Source: Clostridia bacterium
Lineage (GTDB): Bacteria; Bacillota; Clostridia; Oscillospirales; CAG-272
NCBI GenBank assembly: GCA_017411935.1
Contig: JAFQPC010000112.1
Location: 1 to 8,042, forward strand
Direction: 5' to 3'
DNA: 8,042 nt
The number at the start of each line of letters is the position of its first letter. The stretch's first letter is position 1. The notes beneath the pieces are model-generated. The model was not told where the DNA came from and did not search any database. It saw only the letters and a list, made by a program, of their open reading frames with translations. Positions 1 through 6,626 of this stretch are shown in pieces. The translations under genes were made by a program, and so were the position numbers.

Positions 1-1364
1 ATGACCTGCTGGATGATCTGATCGAGTACGGCCTGCCCCAGATCGAGTACGCTCTGGACACCGATGATAAGAACGTCCGCGAGGAGCGTCTGACCGCTGC
101 ACGCCTGGACTTCGCTGACAAGTTCGCAGAGAAGTACGAAGACTTCGAGGAGCACATCGAAGTCTGCCTGTACAAGATGCAGAAGAAGGTCGTTAAGAAG
201 TGGCTGCTGGCTGGCAAGCGCGTTGACGGCCGTGGCATGGATGACATCCGCGCTCTGGGCGCAGAAGTCGGTCTGCTGCCCCGCGTTCACGGCTCCGGTC
301 TGTTCACCCGTGGTCAGACTCAGGTTCTGACGGTTGCTACCCTTGGCACGCTGTCCGAGGTTCAGATGCTCGACGGTATCGACAACGAGACCGAGAAGAG
401 ATATATGCACCACTACAACATGCCCGGCTTCTCCACAGGTGAGGCAAAGTCCACCAGAAGCCCCGGACGCCGTGAGATCGGTCACGGAGCACTCGCAGAG
501 CGCTCGCTGATCCCCGTGCTTCCCAGTCCCGAGGAATTCCCCTATGCGATCCGCCTTGTTTCCGACGTTGTTTCGTCGAACGGTTCGACCTCGCAGGGTT
601 CGGTTTGCGGTTCGACGCTCGCACTGATGGACGCAGGTGTCCCGATCAAGGCTCCCGTTGCAGGTATTTCGTGCGGTCTGATTACCGCGGAGGACGGAAG
701 CTGGGATACGATGATCGACATTCAGGGTCTTGAGGACTTCTACGGCGATATGGACTTTAAGGTGGCGGGAACGCACAAGGGTATCACCTCGATCCAGATG
801 GACCTGAAGATCGACGGTCTGACCCCCGAGATCATCAAGGCGGCTCTCGCGCAGACGCACGTTGGACGTGATTATATCATCGACGAGGTCATTCTCAAGG
901 CGATCGAAGCTCCCAGAGCTGAGGTTTCCAAGTACGCACCCAAGATGACGTCCTTCAAGATCGACCCCGACAAGATCCGTGAGGTCATCGGTAAGGGTGG
1001 CTCGGTCATTCAGAAGATCGTTGCTGAGTCGGGTGCCAAGGTTGACATTGAGGACGACGGAACGATCTGCATCGCCGCAGTCAACGGTGAGCAGGCAGCG
1101 GCTGCCAAGGCAATGATCGACGCGATCGTATTTGAGCCCGAGGTTGGCGCTGTTTACACGGGTACGGTTACGGGTATCAAGGAGTTTGGTTGCTTCGTAG
1201 AGTACGCACCCGGCAAGGAGGGAATGGTTCACATTTCCAAGATCGCTCCCCGCCGCATCGAAAAGGTAGAGGACGTTCTCAAGCTCGGTGACGTTGTCAA
1301 GGTCAAGTATATGGGTCTCGATAAGAAGGGCCGTATGGACTTCTCGATCAAGGACGCTGAATAA
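1..1364 (+). CDS. pnp: Polyribonucleotide nucleotidyltransferase (PNPase), C-terminal 453 residues, 5' partial
   Basis: PNPase is the 3'-to-5' phosphorolytic exoribonuclease that degrades mRNA to nucleoside diphosphates; it works as a cytoplasmic homotrimer. The reading frame is open from base 3, so the start and the first RNase PH domain (roughly 250 residues of a usual 700 or so) lie outside the window. The visible part starts in the helical linker domain. The second RNase PH core begins near RVDGRGMDDIRAL. It contains FSTGEAKSTRSPGRREIGHG and LEDFYGDMDFKVAG; the Asp residues at fragment positions 245 and 251 match the catalytic pair D486/D492 of the E. coli enzyme. A KH domain follows with its GKGG loop at fragment positions 330-333, and an S1 RNA-binding domain fills about 380-450. 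The gene ends in TAA at 1362-1364. The internal Met at 177 is not the start, because family-like sequence continues upstream of it. The domain order and motifs leave little doubt. Confidence 0.98.
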   Translation, partial: DLLDDLIEYGLPQIEYALDTDDKNVREERLTAARLDFADKFAEKYEDFEEHIEVCLYKMQKKVVKKWLLAGKRVDGRGMDDIRALGAEVGLLPRVHGSGLFTRGQTQVLTVATLGTLSEVQMLDGIDNETEKRYMHHYNMPGFSTGEAKSTRSPGRREIGHGALAERSLIPVLPSPEEFPYAIRLVSDVVSSNGSTSQGSVCGSTLALMDAGVPIKAPVAGISCGLITAEDGSWDTMIDIQGLEDFYGDMDFKVAGTHKGITSIQMDLKIDGLTPEIIKAALAQTHVGRDYIIDEVILKAIEAPRAEVSKYAPKMTSFKIDPDKIREVIGKGGSVIQKIVAESGAKVDIEDDGTICIAAVNGEQAAAAKAMIDAIVFEPEVGAVYTGTVTGIKEFGCFVEYAPGKEGMVHISKIAPRRIEKVEDVLKLGDVVKVKYMGLDKKGRMDFSIKDAE

Positions 1365-1374
1365 TTGAATTTAT

Positions 1375-1408
1375 AAAAAAGCTCTTGGGGTCGGACGACC
1401 CCGAGAGC
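1375..1408 (-). terminator. Hairpin after pnp with a T-tract only on the minus strand
   Basis: A 12-bp stem (1381-1392 with 1397-1408, one G-T wobble) closes a GGAC tetraloop directly after pnp. On the plus strand no T-run follows it: the bases after the stem are GGAACATAAAAA. The A6 run lies in front of the stem, so it has rho-independent terminator shape only when read on the minus strand. No minus-strand gene ends here. On the plus-strand transcript it more likely protects the pnp 3' end or slows readthrough into the next gene. The hairpin is seen directly; its role is inferred. Confidence 0.5.
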
Positions 1409-1420
1409 GGAACATAAAAA

Positions 1421-1425
1421 GGAGG
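1421..1425 (+). promoter_or_regulatory. Ribosome binding site that fixes the start at 1436
   Basis: GGAGG lies 10 bases before ATG 1436 but only one base before the in-frame TTG at 1427. The TTG is too close to be used, so ATG 1436 is the start and the three extra N-terminal residues of the longer reading frame are not made. Confidence 0.8.
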
Positions 1426-1435
1426 ATTGACCCAA

Positions 1436-2416
1436 ATGAAATTTATCAAAGATTTTCTCAACAGCGGAACGGCAAAGCAGCAGAAACGCAAGAGACTCGG
1501 TGCGCTGTTGGTCAGCATTACGGCAGCCCTTCTGGTCGTTGCATTGCTCGTTTTGGCAGTGTTCGGCATCGTAGGAGCAATCAAGAATCGCGGAGAGGAA
1601 GAGGAGACCGAGGAGGAGGGCAACAAGATCCCGAAGGGATACGTGACGACCGAGTTTTCCAAGGATCAATCGGTGAACGGAACTCTGCTGAAGATCACGG
1701 CATCGAAGGCATTTGCTTATACCGGAAGTAAGCCCACCGTACAGCCGAAGCAGGAGGTTCGTGAAGCGGCAGGTGCGCTTGGTTTGTATCGTGCAGACTG
1801 GAGCGATATTAAGCTGCAACAGGAAACGATGGATGCCTTCCATGCAATGGTAAAGGCATTTGATGCGGCAAATAGCAGCGCATCGAATTATACGAAGAAC
1901 AGACTCTATCTGGACAGTAATATTGCCCCGAAGAGTGCAACGCCCTCGGCGGATACCAAGGCGGTCATGAATTCGGGTACGATCCTGATCCTTGCGGAGC
2001 AGGCGACCGATTCTACCGAAAACGAGGTCTCGATCTACGACGCGGAGAACAAGACGGGTAAGGGCGTTTACAAGTGGATCTATGACAACGCGGCAAGATA
2101 CGGCTTTATCGTTGTGGCAGATACCGCGGAGGAAGGCAACATCTTCCGTTACGTCGGTGCGGCACACGCAACCTATATGACGAAGAATAAGCTGACCTTT
2201 GACGCATACCTCGAAAAGCTCGATTCGACGCAGGCAGGTAAGACCCTGAGTATTTCTGTGACGGGAGAGGACGGCAAGGCTGTCAGATACGAGATGTATT
2301 ACGTTGCTCCCACAACCGAGCACCTTGTTCCCGAAAAGTATGAGTACACCGTCAGCGGAGACAATGCCGGCGGATATATCGTTACGGTCAACAAGACGGT
2401 TCAGAAAGATACGTAA
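1436..2416 (+). CDS. Membrane-anchored VanY/M15-like DD-carboxypeptidase homologue, probably catalytically inactive
   Basis: The 326-residue protein has a Lys/Arg-rich N-terminus (1-22), one hydrophobic helix (about 23-49) and an acidic patch (EEEETEEE, 54-61), which suggests a type II anchor with the main domain outside the cell. The C-terminal half resembles clostridial D-alanyl-D-alanine carboxypeptidases of the VanY (M15B) type: YKWIYDNAARYGFIV, then FRYVGAAHATYM (from residue 237), then a tail ending YEYTVSGDNAGGYIVTV. In active relatives a SxHxxGxAxD motif and an EPWH motif carry the zinc ligands and catalytic Glu. Here the first region reads NSGTILILAE (from 179), with no His or Asp in place. 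The stretch before FRYVG reads EEGNI, shorter than usual and without the ligand His. I infer a pseudoenzyme that may bind peptidoglycan. It follows pnp by 71 bases with no clear promoter between, so it may be co-transcribed. The family call rests on remembered motifs. Confidence 0.7.
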   Translation: MKFIKDFLNSGTAKQQKRKRLGALLVSITAALLVVALLVLAVFGIVGAIKNRGEEEETEEEGNKIPKGYVTTEFSKDQSVNGTLLKITASKAFAYTGSKPTVQPKQEVREAAGALGLYRADWSDIKLQQETMDAFHAMVKAFDAANSSASNYTKNRLYLDSNIAPKSATPSADTKAVMNSGTILILAEQATDSTENEVSIYDAENKTGKGVYKWIYDNAARYGFIVVADTAEEGNIFRYVGAAHATYMTKNKLTFDAYLEKLDSTQAGKTLSISVTGEDGKAVRYEMYYVAPTTEHLVPEKYEYTVSGDNAGGYIVTVNKTVQKDT

Positions 2417-2420
2417 TTGC

Positions 2421-2461
2421 AAAAAAAAGAACAGCGTTCACAAGAACGCTGTTCTTTTTTT
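2421..2461. terminator. Bidirectional rho-independent terminator between convergent genes
   Basis: A perfect 11-bp stem (2429-2439 with 2444-2454) closes an ACAA loop. It is preceded by eight A and followed by seven T, so it terminates in both directions. It lies five bases after the stop of the VanY-like gene and five bases past the stop of the minus-strand EEP gene, and serves both. Confidence 0.95.
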
Positions 2462-2465
2462 GCTG

Positions 2466-3632
2466 TTATTTCTTTACTGTCAGGTCGACAAAGCAGGGAC
2501 GGTGGTCCGAGGTCATATAAATCAGACCGTCTTCGATCATACGGTAAGTGTCAGCAGTTACGGCGTCGGTGTTGACCATAATATGGTCGATGATGCCATA
2601 ATGCTCGGGATAGGTCGTGTCCTTTGCCACAAGGTATGCCGTATCGAGCGTCGTGTCCTTCTGGAGCTCGTGGAGCGAGGGCGTATCGTAGAGCTGATTG
2701 TAGTCACCCGTAATCGCAATCGGAGCGTTCGGATATTTTGCAAGCAATGCCTTGACCTGCTCGTTGACGCGTCCGAAGAAGACGGGCATAAAGTCACGGA
2801 ATTCCTGATTTCCGCCGTGCGGGCCGTGCAGATTCATGTGAATAAAGAGCTGACCGTCTTCCTTGCGACGGTAAACGCCCCACTGCCAACGGTGCATGAC
2901 GTTGAGAATTTCCTCATTGGTTGCGGCACGGTATTCGAGAAGATCCCATTTTGTGTGGCGGTATGCGATGGGGGTCCACTGATGCTTCTTCACGGGAACG
3001 AATTCGTCGAAATTGACCTCGGTATATTCGTTGCCGATGCGCGCCATCAGCTCGGTGTGCATATGTCCCTCGACCTTGTTGACCGTGCCTTCCTGAAGCT
3101 CCTGCAAGCCGATGAAGTCGGGCAGATAATCGAGAATCATCGACGCTTGAATATCAATGCGGTCGATGTAGGTGACGCTGTATTTTTCTCCCAGATATTT
3201 CAGAGCATCCAAGTCGCCAGCCGCAACGATGTTGGTCGTCATCACGCGAATCTGCGCGTCGTTTGCTTTCTGCATACAAAGTGCGGAGTGATCGGGTGTC
3301 TCGACAATATTGAGGGGAAGAGAAACGTCCTCGCGGAAAAGCTCGCCGACCTTTGCAATTGCCTCGGTTGCTACGAGGTAGTTATCATAAACAACGTAGA
3401 TCGAATCGCCTTCGCTGACGATCGCATAGCTTCCGAGGGGGAGTGTGCGAGAAAGAGATTCACTCACGGCACGGTTGGTTTTTCCGAAAACGATTTCGGG
3501 ACTGCAGACCGGTGCTTCATCGGAGATGATCGGCATAATAACACCCAAGGATTTGAGCATATCCTGCACGCTACGCTGTTCATTGTAAGAGCAACGGGCA
3601 GGAAGGACGATGCGATATTCGGTGATTTTCAT
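2466..3632 (-). CDS. Endonuclease/exonuclease/phosphatase (EEP) family protein with an extra N-terminal domain
   Basis: The 388-residue protein has no signal peptide or membrane segment, so it is probably cytoplasmic. Residues from about 125 form an EEP (exonuclease III/DNase I/sphingomyelinase-like) metal-dependent phosphodiesterase fold. Its motifs are in order: MTTNI (N134), DFIGLQE (E178), HMNLHG (265-270), ITGDYNQ (D310, N312), IIDHI (349-350) and SDHRP (375-379). These supply the usual metal ligands, the catalytic Asp and the His base, so it looks active. Residues 1 to about 110 (YRIVLPA, EIVFGKTNR, YAIVSEGDSIYVVYDNYLVATEA) resemble the N-terminal alpha/beta domain found ahead of several glycoside hydrolase catalytic domains; this is a weaker call. 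The substrate (nucleic acid, phospholipid, phosphoinositide or other phosphodiester) cannot be told. ATG 3632 is preceded by AAAGGAA at 3641-3647. It is monocistronic, with its own promoter and terminator. Confidence 0.85.
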   Translation of the reverse strand: MKITEYRIVLPARCSYNEQRSVQDMLKSLGVIMPIISDEAPVCSPEIVFGKTNRAVSESLSRTLPLGSYAIVSEGDSIYVVYDNYLVATEAIAKVGELFREDVSLPLNIVETPDHSALCMQKANDAQIRVMTTNIVAAGDLDALKYLGEKYSVTYIDRIDIQASMILDYLPDFIGLQELQEGTVNKVEGHMHTELMARIGNEYTEVNFDEFVPVKKHQWTPIAYRHTKWDLLEYRAATNEEILNVMHRWQWGVYRRKEDGQLFIHMNLHGPHGGNQEFRDFMPVFFGRVNEQVKALLAKYPNAPIAITGDYNQLYDTPSLHELQKDTTLDTAYLVAKDTTYPEHYGIIDHIMVNTDAVTADTYRMIEDGLIYMTSDHRPCFVDLTVKK

Positions 3633-3674
3633 AACAGAAGTTCCTTTCTTTTTGGGAATATTGAAGTTATATGA

Positions 3675-3703
3675 ATTATAGCAAAGAATGCTTCGCTTGT
3701 CAA
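3675..3703 (-). promoter_or_regulatory. Perfect-consensus sigma-A promoter of the EEP gene
   Basis: On the minus strand a -35 box TTGACA (3698-3703) is separated by exactly 17 bases from a -10 box TATAAT (3675-3680). The -10 carries an extended TGC upstream. Both hexamers match the consensus fully, and the start codon is about 40 bases downstream. No operator dyad is obvious around it, which suggests strong, possibly constitutive, transcription. Confidence 0.9.
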
Positions 3704-3757
3704 TGCTTTTGAGGATTTTTTTGTATGATTTTTTTCGTTTTGTCGGACACTATATGC

Positions 3758-3763
3758 AAGGAG
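3758..3763 (+). promoter_or_regulatory. Ribosome binding site that fixes the start at 3774
   Basis: AAGGAG lies 10 bases before ATG 3774 but one base before the in-frame GTG at 3765. The GTG is too close, so ATG 3774 is the likely start. The same layout is seen at the 1436 gene. Confidence 0.75.
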
Positions 3764-3773
3764 AGTGAACGAG

Positions 3774-4913
3774 ATGGAACGAATCAGAAAAATTAAACAA
3801 ATGAAAATTTTTGACGTTGTTTTGGTAGTGCTTTCGATGGGGGTGTTATTCTTTTTTTGCGTGGGGCTTTTTCTTTTTCCGCAAAAAAAGATTTCCGAAC
3901 AGGAAAATCGGATGCTTCGGACGTGGGAAGCCCCGTCGTGGCAAACACTGTTTGGCGGAGCGTTTTCCGATACGGTGGGAACGGTGACTCGCGATCAGTT
4001 TCCGATGCGAGAGCATTGGATCTCTGTGAAAGCACGGTGTGAGCAGATCTTGGGTAAGCGTGAAAACAATCGGATCTTTTTTGGAGAAAACGGATATTTG
4101 ATGGCGAGAAACGAATATGTAGACCTATCGACAGCACGAGAAAATCTCGAAGCGGTGGAACGATTTTCGAAATCTTCGGAGATCCCCGTGACGAGGACTT
4201 GGATCCCTCGCGCTGCCGATGTGATGTCGCGGTGGTTGCCCCCGCCGTATCCGTCCGACGCCGCGAGACGGCTGTATCAATTGCTTGACGGGACACCGCT
4301 GAATTTATTGTACACCGCGGCAGAGGATGGCAGACAGATCTATTATCGCACCGATCATCACCTGACGACCGAGGGAGCATATCTTTTGTATTGTCATTTG
4401 GGGAAGACGCTTGGATATGAACCGAAAGAACGAGTGTTTTTTTCTCCACAGACTGTTTCGGAAGATTTCTTGGGAAGTGCCGATTCGAGGGTAGGGGGCA
4501 TTGCGCCGCGAGCCGATCGTATCGAACTGTACCGTTATGATGGAGACGAACGGTTTCTTATGACCGATCGGGAAACGGGAGAGGTGCGAGAGGGATTTTA
4601 CGACGCATCGGCGCTTGAGCAAAAGGATCAATATGCCGTCTTTCTTGGTGGGAATTTCGCACATTTGTCGGTGGAGGATCCAACGGAGAACGACAAGCCG
4701 CGTCTTCTTCTCGTCAAGGATAGCTTTGCCAATGCCCTCGTTCCGTTTCTTGCCATTCATTTTGATCTCGAAATCGTCGATCTTCGCTATGTTTCGGGGG
4801 AAGTCTTTGTGGAAAAATGTGCGCGCGTTCTGATCCTTGAGGGCGTCGATACCCTTGCCACCGATCCCTCACTCGGAAAGCTTGGATTTATAAAATACAA
4901 AGAAAAAGGCTGA
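3774..4913 (+). CDS. DHHW family protein, membrane-anchored SGNH/AlgX-like
   Basis: The 379-residue protein has one N-terminal transmembrane helix (about 13-36), so the rest is probably extracytoplasmic. After the helix come SEQENRMLRTWEAPSW, DQFPMREHW and FFGENGYLM, all typical of DHHW-family proteins. The signature is YRTDHHLTTEGAYLLY, with Asp-His-His at 194-196 and Leu at 197 where the family normally has Trp. The C-terminus carries LLLVKDSFANALVPFLAIHFDLEIVDLRYV-type sequence (split here: LLLVKDSFANAL, then FDLEIVDLRYV), the closing part of the SGNH-like fold. Relatives are often encoded beside MBOAT acyltransferases of the AlgI/DltB type and are thought to act in O-acetylation of cell-surface glycans. 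No MBOAT gene lies in this window, so the role here is open. It diverges from the EEP gene; I see no convincing promoter of its own. Its stop codon lies inside the terminator stem. Confidence 0.85.
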   Translation: MERIRKIKQMKIFDVVLVVLSMGVLFFFCVGLFLFPQKKISEQENRMLRTWEAPSWQTLFGGAFSDTVGTVTRDQFPMREHWISVKARCEQILGKRENNRIFFGENGYLMARNEYVDLSTARENLEAVERFSKSSEIPVTRTWIPRAADVMSRWLPPPYPSDAARRLYQLLDGTPLNLLYTAAEDGRQIYYRTDHHLTTEGAYLLYCHLGKTLGYEPKERVFFSPQTVSEDFLGSADSRVGGIAPRADRIELYRYDGDERFLMTDRETGEVREGFYDASALEQKDQYAVFLGGNFAHLSVEDPTENDKPRLLLVKDSFANALVPFLAIHFDLEIVDLRYVSGEVFVEKCARVLILEGVDTLATDPSLGKLGFIKYKEKG

Positions 4914-4945
4914 ACGGTGAGCGTTCAGCCTTTTGTGATTTTTAA
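4903..4945. terminator. Bidirectional terminator between the DHHW gene and pfkA
   Basis: An inverted repeat (4908-4916 with 4922-4930, nine pairs) is flanked by A5 on the left and T4, then a further T-rich stretch, on the right. A-T pairing can extend the stem. The TGA stop of the DHHW gene (4911-4913) is part of the left arm. On the minus strand the hairpin lies just past the pfkA stop and ends in a T5 run, so it can terminate both convergent genes. Confidence 0.9.
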
Positions 4946-6030
4946 CGAGCCAGATCGTTGACAAGAGTGTAAAGCTCTGCGATCTCAGCGCGGCGCTTTT
5001 CACAGATTTCTTCCATCAGCTTGATCTCTTCTGCGCTGAACTGGTCGAGGTCGCCGTCCTGGAGCTTTCCTTTATACATACGGTCGGTCATTTGCGAGAA
5101 GACGATCTCCATGCTCGTGATCTTGCTGTCTTCTTCAATGACGACGAGATTGGACTTGCCCTCGAGAATGAGGTCAAGCGCCTTGACACCCATCTGCGAT
5201 GCCGTCAGACGGTCACGAAGCGAGGGAGTGCCGCCACGGACGATGTGAGCAAGTCTTGCAAACTTGGTCTCAATGCCGGTTTCTGACTCGATCTTCTTCT
5301 GAAGAACCTCGCCGTAGGGAACCTTTTTGCCGTTTTCGTCGGTGACGAATACACCTTCGCTGACGACAACGAGCATACCTCTCTTTGCTTTCTTCTTTGC
5401 CGCACTGATGCGCTCGATCGTCTTTGCTTCGTCGAAAGGAAGCTCGGGAATGGCAACTGCCATAGCGCCTGCGGCAATACCTGCGCGCAGCGCGATCTGT
5501 CCGCAGTCGCGTCCCATAACCTCAACGACGTTGCAGCGTGCGTGAGATTCGCAGGTGTCGCGAAGCTTGTCAAGAATTTCAACAACGGTGTTCATTGCCG
5601 TGTCGAAGCCTACCGTGTAGTCGGTAGCGGTGATATCGTTGTCAATGGTGCCCGTAACGCCGATGGTGGGAATGCCGTGGACGGCAAGGTCGGTCGCACC
5701 GCGGAAGGTTCCGTCGCCGCCGATGGCGATGATAGCGTCGATCTCGTTCTTGCGACAGGTCTCAATTGCCTTTGCCATACCTTCGGGGGTCTTAAATTCG
5801 AGACAACGGTCGGAGTAGAGCATCGTACCGCCGTTGGTGATGATATTGGAAACGGCACCGGGGGTCAGATCGATCAGCTTTTCGTTGATCAGTCCGTTGT
5901 ATCCGCCGATAATACCGACGGTTTTGACACCCTGCTTATCTGCCTTTCTTGCAATCGCGCGAACGACTGCGTTCATTCCGGGCGCGTCGCCGCCCGAGGT
6001 GAGAACACCGATTTTTCTGAATTGTTGCAT
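4942..6030 (-). CDS. pfkA: ATP-dependent 6-phosphofructokinase
   Basis: PfkA phosphorylates fructose-6-phosphate to fructose-1,6-bisphosphate, the committed step of glycolysis, in the cytoplasm. The 362 residues are slightly longer than the usual 320 or so, mainly at the C-terminus. Motifs, with an offset of three from E. coli numbering, are LTSGGDAPGMNA (ATP loop), GGDG (104-107), GTIDND (127-132) with the catalytic Asp at 130, R165, and MGRDCG (172-177). Gly at 107 and at 127 marks the ATP-dependent rather than the pyrophosphate-dependent type, which has Asp and Lys there. RGGTPSLRDRLTAS is the late substrate-site motif. Of the E. coli effector-site Arg residues, R21, R25 and R154 have counterparts (R24, R28, R157), but R54 falls on Pro57. 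ATG 6030 is preceded by AGAGAGGG about 10 bases upstream. No pyk follows; the gene stands alone, convergent with the DHHW gene. Confidence 0.96.
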   Translation of the reverse strand: MQQFRKIGVLTSGGDAPGMNAVVRAIARKADKQGVKTVGIIGGYNGLINEKLIDLTPGAVSNIITNGGTMLYSDRCLEFKTPEGMAKAIETCRKNEIDAIIAIGGDGTFRGATDLAVHGIPTIGVTGTIDNDITATDYTVGFDTAMNTVVEILDKLRDTCESHARCNVVEVMGRDCGQIALRAGIAAGAMAVAIPELPFDEAKTIERISAAKKKAKRGMLVVVSEGVFVTDENGKKVPYGEVLQKKIESETGIETKFARLAHIVRGGTPSLRDRLTASQMGVKALDLILEGKSNLVVIEEDSKITSMEIVFSQMTDRMYKGKLQDGDLDQFSAEEIKLMEEICEKRRAEIAELYTLVNDLAR

Positions 6031-6093
6031 AGCTGGAAACCCTCTCTAATCTATATGAATATTTATTTTTGTAAAAATAATAACACACCAATT

Positions 6094-6122
6094 ATTTTAA
6101 TACATATTTCGAGAAAAATCAA
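6094..6122 (-). promoter_or_regulatory. Probable sigma-A promoter of pfkA
   Basis: On the minus strand TTGATT (6117-6122) is 17 bases from TAAAAT (6094-6099), about 64 bases before the pfkA start. The hexamers match the consensus at four and five of six positions. The region is very AT-rich, so chance matches are possible and the call is moderate. Confidence 0.5.
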
Positions 6123-6198
6123 GCGTTTTTCACTTTTTTTGAAAAATTCACAAAAAGTTAAATTTTATGCAAAACGCTTTTCACAAGCACTTGATTTT
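6115..6198. repeat. Nested inverted repeats between the pfkA and rbfA promoters
   Basis: AAAATCAAG (6115-6123) is the reverse complement of CTTGATTTT (6190-6198); these arms contain the two divergent -35 boxes. Inside them AAGCGTTTT (6121-6129) is the reverse complement of AAAACGCTT (6171-6179). The inner elements also read alike in direct orientation: AAGCGTTTTTCAC (6121-6133) against AAACGCTTTTCAC (6172-6184), 11 of 13 bases. The layout could be an operator pair serving both promoters, or partly a by-product of AT-rich composition and shared -35 boxes. It does not fit the catabolite-repression cre consensus. Confidence 0.5.
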
Positions 6199-6219
6199 CC
6201 CGCAAAATTATGGTATACT
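6191..6219 (+). promoter_or_regulatory. Sigma-A promoter of the rbfA-nrnA operon
   Basis: TTGATT (6191-6196) is exactly 17 bases from TATACT (6214-6219), with an extended -10 (TGG). The predicted transcript starts near 6226 and reaches the rbfA start within about 30 bases. This makes rbfA the first gene of its transcript, rather than an internal gene after infB as in many bacteria. Confidence 0.8.
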
Positions 6220-6254
6220 ATACGTAACAAGAATTAAAAAAAGGAAAAGTTACG

Positions 6255-6626
6255 ATGGCAAATTACAGACGAGGAAGAATTAACGACGAAATGCAAAAGG
6301 AGCTGGCAATGGTGCTCCGTGAGGTCAAGGATCCTCGTATTTCGGACGCTTTTATCAGCATTACGGCAGTGGACGTTACCCCTGATTTAAAATATGCTAA
6401 GGTGTATTATTCGGCAATGCGCGGAGATAAAAAAGAAGTCGCAAAGGGACTGAGATCCTCGGCAGGCTATCTTCGCCGTCAGCTCGCGCAGAGAATGAAT
6501 TTGAGAATGACCCCCGAGCTTTCGTTTTACGAGGATCATTCGATCGAGCACGGAGCGCATATCTCAAAGCTTCTGAACAGCATTGAGTTTGCTCCCGAAG
6601 AAGAAACCGAGGGAGAGGAAGAATGA
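6255..6626 (+). CDS. rbfA: 30S ribosome-binding factor A
   Basis: RbfA is a small KH-like protein that binds the immature 30S subunit near the 5' end of 16S rRNA and is needed for late maturation, notably in the cold. The 123 residues match the usual length. Family motifs are RINDEMQKELAMVLREVKDPRI (first part RINDEMQKEL at residues 8-17), ITAVDVTPDLKYAKVYYS in the middle, and LRRQLAQRMNLRMTPEL with DHSIEHGAHISKLL near the end. The C-terminus is an acidic tail (EEETEGEEE). ATG 6255 is preceded by AAGGAAA at 6241-6247 with good spacing. Its stop overlaps the nrnA start (ATGA), so the two are probably translationally coupled. infB, which usually precedes rbfA, is not here; pfkA lies upstream on the other strand. 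Confidence 0.97.
   Translation: MANYRRGRINDEMQKELAMVLREVKDPRISDAFISITAVDVTPDLKYAKVYYSAMRGDKKEVAKGLRSSAGYLRRQLAQRMNLRMTPELSFYEDHSIEHGAHISKLLNSIEFAPEEETEGEEE

Noticed and set aside
1229..2422. Long minus-strand open frame across the end of pnp and the VanY-like gene
   Set aside because: It runs antisense through two well-supported genes, its translation resembles no family, it has no ribosome binding site I can see, and it crosses the post-pnp hairpin.
2304..3674. 456-residue plus-strand open frame opposite the EEP gene
   Set aside because: It passes through the bidirectional terminator, is antisense to a gene with a complete EEP motif set, and its translation is a codon-bias shadow.
3697..3729. 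Possible plus-strand promoter for the DHHW gene (TTGTCA and TATGAT)
   Set aside because: The spacer is 21 bases, too long for sigma-A, and the -35 match is largely the reverse strand of the EEP -35 box.
6170..6185. Catabolite-repression cre site beside the rbfA -35 box
   Set aside because: The CG core and flanking A/T fit, but the TG and CA ends are two bases too far apart for the consensus.
5542..6237. Plus-strand open frame opposite pfkA that continues into the intergenic region
   Set aside because: It is antisense to pfkA for most of its length, and its tail is a low-complexity AT-rich translation that overlaps the divergent promoters.
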